From JAIVGZ01 sp964552205 (GTDB lineage: Bacteria; Pseudomonadota; Gammaproteobacteria; Natronospirales; JAIVGZ01), in assembly GCA_964552205.1 (NCBI GenBank), contig CAZKFT010000005.1:1-64000 (forward strand): 64,000 nt of DNA, written 5' to 3'. The notes under the pieces were generated by a model. The model saw nothing but the letters and a program-made list of their open reading frames with translations, did no database searches and was not told where the DNA came from. Below, piece after piece: positions 59,373-64,000 of this stretch; within the stretch, counting starts at the first letter, position 1; every line of letters starts with the position of its first letter. The position numbers were made by a program, and so were the translations under genes.

Positions 59373-61964
59373 ATGGACCGGCGCGACATCGAGTTCGGTC
59401 CGGATGACGAGGGACTGAGGCGCGACGTCGGCGACCTTGGGACCATCGTCGGGGAGGTTCTGCGCGAACAGCGTGGCGACGCCCTCTTCGAACGTGTGGA
59501 AGAAGCGCGGAAATCCGCCATCCGTCGACGGCAGGGGGATGTCGAAGCCGATGGCGAGTTGCGGGCTCTCACCACAGGCTTGGCCGCGCCGGATGCAGCA
59601 GACCTGGTCAGGGCGTTTTCCACCTACTTTCAGGTTGTGAATCTTGCGGAGCGAGTGCATCGCATTCGCCGCCGCCGGGACTACCAGCGTGAACGGTCAG
59701 GTCCACAACCTGGGGGCGTAGAGTCGGCGCTGCTCCGTCTCCGCGACGCCGGCATGACGGCCGACGAAGCAGAAGCGTTGTTGATGAAGGCCTGCTTTGA
59801 GCCGGTGTTCACAGCGCACCCGACCGAAGCCACGCGTCGCACTTTGCTGGAGAAGCAGCAACGCATTGCACGCGCCCTGATCCGGCGTCTTGATCCCTCG
59901 CTCACACCGGACGAGACCGAAAGTGTGCTCGGACAGATTCGCGCTGAGGTCACGGCCGCGTGGCAGACCGATGAGCATCCGTCAGACCGACTTTCCGTCG
60001 CTGATGAACTTGAGCATGTCCTCTTCTATTTGACGGATGTCATCTATCCGGTTCTCCCGGCGTTCATTGAGGGGTTACATGACGTTTTCGAGCGCGTCTA
60101 CGGAAGGCCACTGGACCGGCGTTGCAGACCGCTACAGTTCTCGTCGTGGGTGGGTGGCGACATGGACGGCAACCCGAATGTCACCGCGGAAACGTTCAGT
60201 GACGCCATACGGGAGCATGAGCAGCTCCTTCTCGCACTCTACGTGCGCGAAGTGAGAGAGCTGGGCAGGCGCCTGTCCCAATCCATCCGCCGCGTTCCCG
60301 CCAGTTCTGAGTTGTACGAGAGACTGGAGCGCTATGGCGAGGAACACCCAGCGGTCGTAAGCAGTACGCCACCACGGCATCGCGACATGCCGTACCGACG
60401 ACTGCTGCGACTGATGGAGGCAAAGCTGGAAGCCCGTCGCCGAGGGGAAGCCGGATCGTACTCCAGTGCTGAAACGTTCGCGTTGGACCTGAAGGTGATT
60501 GCCGAAAGTCTGGCTCAGCACCGGGGCGTTCATGCTGGGCTGTTCGCGGTCGAGCGACTGCGCTGTCGGGTCGACGTATTTGGTTTTCATTTTCTCGCGT
60601 TGGATCTGCGCCAGGAGTCGTCAGCGCTACGGGAGGGCGGGCAGGACGTGGTGGAAGCGTTTCAGGCCATCGGATCTGCCTTGGCAGGAAATCCGCGTTG
60701 CGCGGGGACGGTGGTCATCAGCATGGCGCGGGAAGCAGCTGATGTCCGGCGCGTCCTTGAACTAGCGCAACAATCCGGAGTTGCAGACGACTCCGGTCGG
60801 GTGCCGTTGGATGTTGCGCCGCTTTTCGAAACGGTTGAAGACCTGCAGGCAGCGCCGGCGGTCTTGACGGAGTTGTTGAATGACCAGGAATACACCAAAC
60901 ATCTCGCGGAACGCGGCCAGAAACAGATGGTCATGCTTGGTTACTCCGACAGCAACAAGGATGGCGGCATTGCCGCTGCCAGATGGGCGCTGTACCAATG
61001 TCAGAGCGAACTGGCGCAGATAGCGGGTGGTAGCGGCATCGACTTGTTGTTGTTCCACGGTCGTGGAGGCACCACCAGCCGTGGCGGTGGGAAAATCAAT
61101 GACGCTGTTCGCGCCGGCCCCCCTGGCTCGTTGCATGGGCACCTTCGCGTCACCGAGCAGGGCGAAATCATCAACGCGAAGTACGGGTTGCGAGGAATCG
61201 CGTCCCGCACCTTCGATCAGGCGATTGGTGCGATTCTTTCCGTGACGGGCGATCCGGGGGCGGACATCGCGCCGCGCCCGGAGTGGTTGGCCGTCATGGA
61301 TACGCTCGCAGACGCCAGCAGAAAGGCCTATCGCGCCCTCGTATTTGATGAGCCACGGTTCGCGCAGTTCTTCTCCCAAGCAACGCCCATCGATGTCATC
61401 GAGCGGATGATGATTGGATCCCGCCCGTCACGGCGTGCGAGTGGTGGTGATGTGCGTGCCCTTCGCGCAATTCCATGGGTATTTGCCTGGACACAATCCA
61501 GGATCATCCTTCCGGGATGGTTCGGACTTGGCACGGGGCTGGAGTCTGCGAGAGCGGACCACGGGGCGGCGGTTCTGACAGAGATGCGACAGCAGTGGCC
61601 GTTCTTCAGGGCCCTGTTGGATGACGCAGGAATGGTGCTTGCCAAGGCAGACATGGACATTGCAGGGCGCTACGCTGAACTTGCCGAGGATGAAGTTCGC
61701 GGCGTGTTCGACATCATTGCCGCCGAATTCACCCGCACATGGGACGGCATCCTGGCCGCTTCGGCGAGTGATACGATGTTGGAGGATGATCCTGTCCTGC
61801 GCAGGTCGATTCGCTTGCGCAACCCATATGTCGATCCCATCAGCTTGCTGCAGGTGGATTTGCTACGGCGATGGCGACAGGGTGGTAGTGAGGACACGTC
61901 CCTGTTCGAGGCCCTGTTGGCGTCGGTCAATGGCATCGCACAGGGTTTGCAGAATACTGGATGA
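59373..61964 (+). CDS. ppc: Phosphoenolpyruvate carboxylase
   Basis: An 863-residue anaplerotic enzyme making oxaloacetate from PEP and bicarbonate. Catalytic His region FTAHPTEATRR, GYSDSNKDGG, FHGRGGTTSRGGG and the C-terminal QNTG are all present. ATG 59373 gives the normal length; GTG 59361 overlapping the M28 stop is an alternative but its GAGGA site would have no spacing. Follows the M28 peptidase by 8 bases. Confidence 0.97.
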   Translation: MDRRDIEFGPDDEGLRRDVGDLGTIVGEVLREQRGDALFERVEEARKSAIRRRQGDVEADGELRALTTGLAAPDAADLVRAFSTYFQVVNLAERVHRIRRRRDYQRERSGPQPGGVESALLRLRDAGMTADEAEALLMKACFEPVFTAHPTEATRRTLLEKQQRIARALIRRLDPSLTPDETESVLGQIRAEVTAAWQTDEHPSDRLSVADELEHVLFYLTDVIYPVLPAFIEGLHDVFERVYGRPLDRRCRPLQFSSWVGGDMDGNPNVTAETFSDAIREHEQLLLALYVREVRELGRRLSQSIRRVPASSELYERLERYGEEHPAVVSSTPPRHRDMPYRRLLRLMEAKLEARRRGEAGSYSSAETFALDLKVIAESLAQHRGVHAGLFAVERLRCRVDVFGFHFLALDLRQESSALREGGQDVVEAFQAIGSALAGNPRCAGTVVISMAREAADVRRVLELAQQSGVADDSGRVPLDVAPLFETVEDLQAAPAVLTELLNDQEYTKHLAERGQKQMVMLGYSDSNKDGGIAAARWALYQCQSELAQIAGGSGIDLLLFHGRGGTTSRGGGKINDAVRAGPPGSLHGHLRVTEQGEIINAKYGLRGIASRTFDQAIGAILSVTGDPGADIAPRPEWLAVMDTLADASRKAYRALVFDEPRFAQFFSQATPIDVIERMMIGSRPSRRASGGDVRALRAIPWVFAWTQSRIILPGWFGLGTGLESARADHGAAVLTEMRQQWPFFRALLDDAGMVLAKADMDIAGRYAELAEDEVRGVFDIIAAEFTRTWDGILAASASDTMLEDDPVLRRSIRLRNPYVDPISLLQVDLLRRWRQGGSEDTSLFEALLASVNGIAQGLQNTG

Positions 61965-61974
61965 GGAATGGGAA

Positions 61975-62421
61975 ATGAGAACAGCCCTGTTGTTGTCATT
62001 GGTTGTTTTGGTGATGGCCTGCGCGTCGACCGCTCCAGCAGAAGAAGTCAGCGTGGTCGAGCTTGCCCGCGGAAATTACAGCCACCAGTCCGAGCAGGCA
62101 TTCGAATTGGTGAACGGTCAGCCGAGGTTGCTGGAAATCTGGCGGAATCTTGATGGCAGAATGCCTCCCGCCATCGATTTCAGCGAGTTCTCGGTCATCG
62201 CGGTATTCATGGGTGAGCGGCGTACCGGTGGTTATTCCATCATGGTGGAAAAGGCAACCAGAGTGGATGGCCGACTGGTGGTAGATGTTGTGATGCGAGC
62301 GCCCGGCGCGGATTGTTTCACGACACAGGCACTTACTCAGCCCTATCATCTCGTAGTCATCCCGGCGTTCACAGGACAAGTGGTCTTCCAGCCTCGCACG
62401 GTGTCCGTTTCATGTCAGTGA
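61975..62421 (+). CDS. PrcB-like lipoprotein
   Basis: A 148-residue exported protein with a possible lipobox VMAC at residues 12-15, then the PrcB C-terminal domain: FSEFSVIAVFMGERRTGGYSI, VVDVVMRAPGADCFTTQALTQPYHLVVIP. The family was named from a Treponema protease-complex subunit. GAGGA and GGGA lie before ATG 61975. It overlaps the dehydrogenase gene by 10 bases, and the peptidase genes upstream are a natural context. Confidence 0.86.
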   Translation: MRTALLLSLVVLVMACASTAPAEEVSVVELARGNYSHQSEQAFELVNGQPRLLEIWRNLDGRMPPAIDFSEFSVIAVFMGERRTGGYSIMVEKATRVDGRLVVDVVMRAPGADCFTTQALTQPYHLVVIPAFTGQVVFQPRTVSVSCQ

Positions 62422-63377
62422 ACTTGAAGGCTGTTGTTCTCGATCTCGCCACCATCACGAGGGGCGACTTGGACCTCAGCGCCTTGGACAAGGCGGTACC
62501 AGGTTGGGAGGGTTACCCGGTGACCCGTACGGACCAGCTCCGCGAGCGCATCGCTGATGCGGAAGTTATCCTCACCAACAAGATCAAGCTCGACGCAGCT
62601 ACCCTTGCCCACGCCACGAAGCTGAAGCTCATTTGTCTGGCGGCGACGGGCACCAACAACGTTGATCTTGATGCCGCAAAGGAAAGGGGCGTAGCCGTCT
62701 GCAACATACAGGCTTATTGCACCGCGTCGGTTACCCAGCATGTGTTCGCCCTAATCCTTGCGCTCACCATCAATATTCCGGGTTATCGGGCCTTGTTGCG
62801 TGAGGGAGCGTGGAAGGAGAGTCCGCAGTTCTGCCTGCTGGATTTTCCCATCCGCGAGCTGTCCGGCAAAACCATGGGCATCATCGGCTACGGTGAACTG
62901 GGCAGGGCGGCTGCGCGGGTTGCAGAGGCGTTTGGTATGAAGATCATGGTAGCCAACCGGCCCGGTGGCAAGCCGCAGGAAGGACGGCAGTCGCTGGAAG
63001 TCGTGCTTGAGCAATCCGATGTCATCAGCCTGCATTGCCCACTGACCAAGGACACGCGGGGGCTTATCAATGCGGACGCCCTGCGACGGATGAAGCCGGA
63101 TGCGTTGCTCATCAATACTGCCCGGGGTGCGGTCATTGATGAGCAGGCATTGGCGGACGCGCTTCGCCAGGGTGTTATCGGCGGTGCAGGCATTGATGTC
63201 TTGAGTGAGGAACCACCAGTGAATGGCAATCCACTGCTGGCAGATGACATCCCCAATCTCATCGTCACCCCTCACATCGCTTGGGCTGCAAAAGAGGCAC
63301 GGCAGCGCGCCATCGACGAGATGGCAGCGAACATAAAGGCTTTTCTAGCCGGCGAAGCGCGAAACCGCGTGGTCTGA
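62412..63377 (+). CDS. D-2-hydroxyacid dehydrogenase (glycerate/hydroxypyruvate type)
   Basis: A 321-residue NAD(P)-dependent enzyme. Catalytic set: Arg in NTARGAVIDEQAL, Glu in EEPPV, His in PHIAWAAKEAR; cofactor loop GYGELGRAAARVAEAFG. The N-terminal substrate segment (AATGTNNVDLDAAKERG) is typical of HprA/GhrB. ATG 62412 chosen from the overlap and N-terminus MSVNLKAVVLD. Substrate not decided by sequence. Confidence 0.9.
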   Translation: MSVNLKAVVLDLATITRGDLDLSALDKAVPGWEGYPVTRTDQLRERIADAEVILTNKIKLDAATLAHATKLKLICLAATGTNNVDLDAAKERGVAVCNIQAYCTASVTQHVFALILALTINIPGYRALLREGAWKESPQFCLLDFPIRELSGKTMGIIGYGELGRAAARVAEAFGMKIMVANRPGGKPQEGRQSLEVVLEQSDVISLHCPLTKDTRGLINADALRRMKPDALLINTARGAVIDEQALADALRQGVIGGAGIDVLSEEPPVNGNPLLADDIPNLIVTPHIAWAAKEARQRAIDEMAANIKAFLAGEARNRVV

Positions 63378-63940
63378 TGGGCGAGCGGTCACAGTTCGTC
63401 AATGGTATAGCTTGGACCTTCATAGCGCTCGGCGGCCTGGCATTGCTGGGGACCGTACCATTGGCGCTGGCCACCTGGTTCCTGCTCGATGCCGTGGCTT
63501 TCCAGGCGGCATTGGACGAGGCGATTCGCACATCCCCCATGCCAGTGCCAGCATGGATGGCATGGACCTTCCGTCATCTGAAGGAGGTCCTTGCGGTTGG
63601 TGTGGTCCTGTCGGTGATTTCGCTGGTCGTGTCCATAGGTTTGTTGCTGCGCTGGCGTTGGGCCCACATGGCCTTTGTTCTGATGATGGCGGTCGGGGCT
63701 TTGCTCCATTTTGTCTGGGCGATGGCACCATTCCTGTTCGGCTCCCCCGCTGGAAGTGGGCCGATGCTCGTGATGGCACTTGGCTCAGCGGTGTTTGCTC
63801 TTGGTTTCGGCGGCTTGTATGCGTGGCTGGCTTTCGTACTGATGTCGCCGGTGGTCCGTGCGGAGTTTTCCCGCAAGGCGCATACTGGTCACCTGTCCGA
63901 TTCCACTGAAGGAGAAGAAGATGGAGATGGAACAGAGTAA
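63377..63940 (+). CDS. Conserved four-helix membrane protein
   Basis: A 187-residue inner-membrane protein with about four helices (GIAWTFIALGGLALLGTVPLA, VLAVGVVLSVISLVVSIGLLL, AHMAFVLMMAVGALLHFVW, VMALGSAVFALGFGGLYAWL) and an acidic C-terminal tail (STEGEEDGDGTE). No characterised family recognised. ATG 63377 shares a base with the previous stop (TGATG). Confidence 0.75.
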   Translation: MGERSQFVNGIAWTFIALGGLALLGTVPLALATWFLLDAVAFQAALDEAIRTSPMPVPAWMAWTFRHLKEVLAVGVVLSVISLVVSIGLLLRWRWAHMAFVLMMAVGALLHFVWAMAPFLFGSPAGSGPMLVMALGSAVFALGFGGLYAWLAFVLMSPVVRAEFSRKAHTGHLSDSTEGEEDGDGTE

Positions 63941-64000
63941 TGCCGCCGTCACCCAGGACGCCAAAAATCTGGGACTGGTGCTTTGGATTGCCACGATTTT
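63921..64000 (+). CDS. DUF4870-like membrane protein, truncated by window edge
   Basis: An open frame of 26 codons running off the right edge. GGAG precedes ATG 63921, and the sequence after residue 12 (DAKNLGLVLWIATIF) matches the start of DUF4870 proteins, which are small membrane proteins of unknown function. It overlaps the previous gene by 20 bases. Confidence 0.55.
   Translation, partial: MEMEQSNAAVTQDAKNLGLVLWIATI

Noticed and set aside
1..64000. tRNA, rRNA, CRISPR arrays, insertion sequences and prophage genes
   Set aside because: Read through both strands for these; no cloverleaf-like intergenic sequence, regular spacer repeats, transposase or phage motifs seen. XerC is the housekeeping recombinase.

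Overview
The window is chromosomal DNA of high GC content (about 60% by eye) from a free-living gammaproteobacterium. Evidence: xerC-DUF484-dapF order, an algZ-algR-hemC-hemD block followed by hemX and hemY, a long FadE-type acyl-CoA dehydrogenase, a GlnB-type PII protein, ComM, UbiK, YajQ and PurT. Several families (DUF4124 lipid- or periplasm-targeted proteins, S9/M28/M14/M16 peptidases, paired periplasmic amidohydrolases, ExeA/GspB) are typical of Lysobacterales/Chromatiales-like lineages. A Wenzhouxiangella-like organism is a guess from gene content only. A run of 100 N shows this is a draft assembly. I see no rRNA, tRNA, CRISPR array, insertion sequence or prophage. Coding density is extreme: no gene-free stretch exceeds about 130 bases apart from the N run, most neighbours on one strand overlap by 4 bases, and all seven convergent pairs overlap or abut.

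Layout. 1-2613 (minus): CoA-binding protein, dapF, DUF484 protein and the start of xerC, chained by 4-base overlaps. 2639-5763 (plus): ubiD, an orphan ParA ATPase and an OmpA-family porin-like protein with its own promoter. 5747-17789 (minus): a 12-kb collinear string running glnB, FetAB-like ABC transporter, two DUF4124 paralogues, speA, a GarR-type dehydrogenase, algZ, algR, hemC, hemD, hemX, hemY, and an SDR-type epimerase. 17873-19690 (plus): ubiK and comM. 19684-28211 (minus): a secreted hydrolase block of M14, M28, esterase, TPR protein, a Cys/Met PLP enzyme and an S9 peptidase; the M14 gene contains the assembly gap. 28228-34730 (minus): a CBS-domain gene, DUF4399, quinone oxidoreductase, DUF4136 lipoprotein, ExeA, GspB and a DhaL-DegV fusion. 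34768-36543 (plus): a GAF-like/GGDEF/EAL protein. 36544-39970 (minus): mdh and fadE. 40095-41291 (plus): a TPR-AspH-type protein whose iron site looks destroyed. 41288-42343 (minus): saccharopine-dehydrogenase-like protein. 42438-44981 (plus): GntR regulator, ABC transporter and DUF3192 lipoprotein, with a clear operator. 44978-46684 (minus): yajQ and purT. 46715-48307 (plus): Na/Pi symporter. 48273-50240 (minus): CPA2 antiporter. 50330-53832 (plus): two amidohydrolases (the second lacking its metal histidines), MAPEG protein, PaaI thioesterase. 53792-55114 (minus): MFS transporter. 55223 to the right edge (plus): M16 peptidase, M28 peptidase, ppc, PrcB-like lipoprotein, D-2-hydroxyacid dehydrogenase, two membrane proteins.

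How it fits together: the two hydrolase blocks supply peptides and amino acids from outside the cell, and the linked central-metabolism genes (mdh, fadE, ppc, PII, speA, Cys/Met enzyme) suit a protein- and lipid-degrading heterotroph. The tetrapyrrole genes sit directly behind the AlgZ/AlgR two-component pair. No single large new system is evident. The most unusual items are small: an AspH-family protein with substituted cofactor residues, a degenerate amidohydrolase paired with an intact one, twin DUF4124 proteins with an invariant Cys-47-Cys module, a complete fatty-acid-kinase-like fusion protein, and a set of promoters whose -10 elements lie so close to the start codon that leaderless translation is likely.
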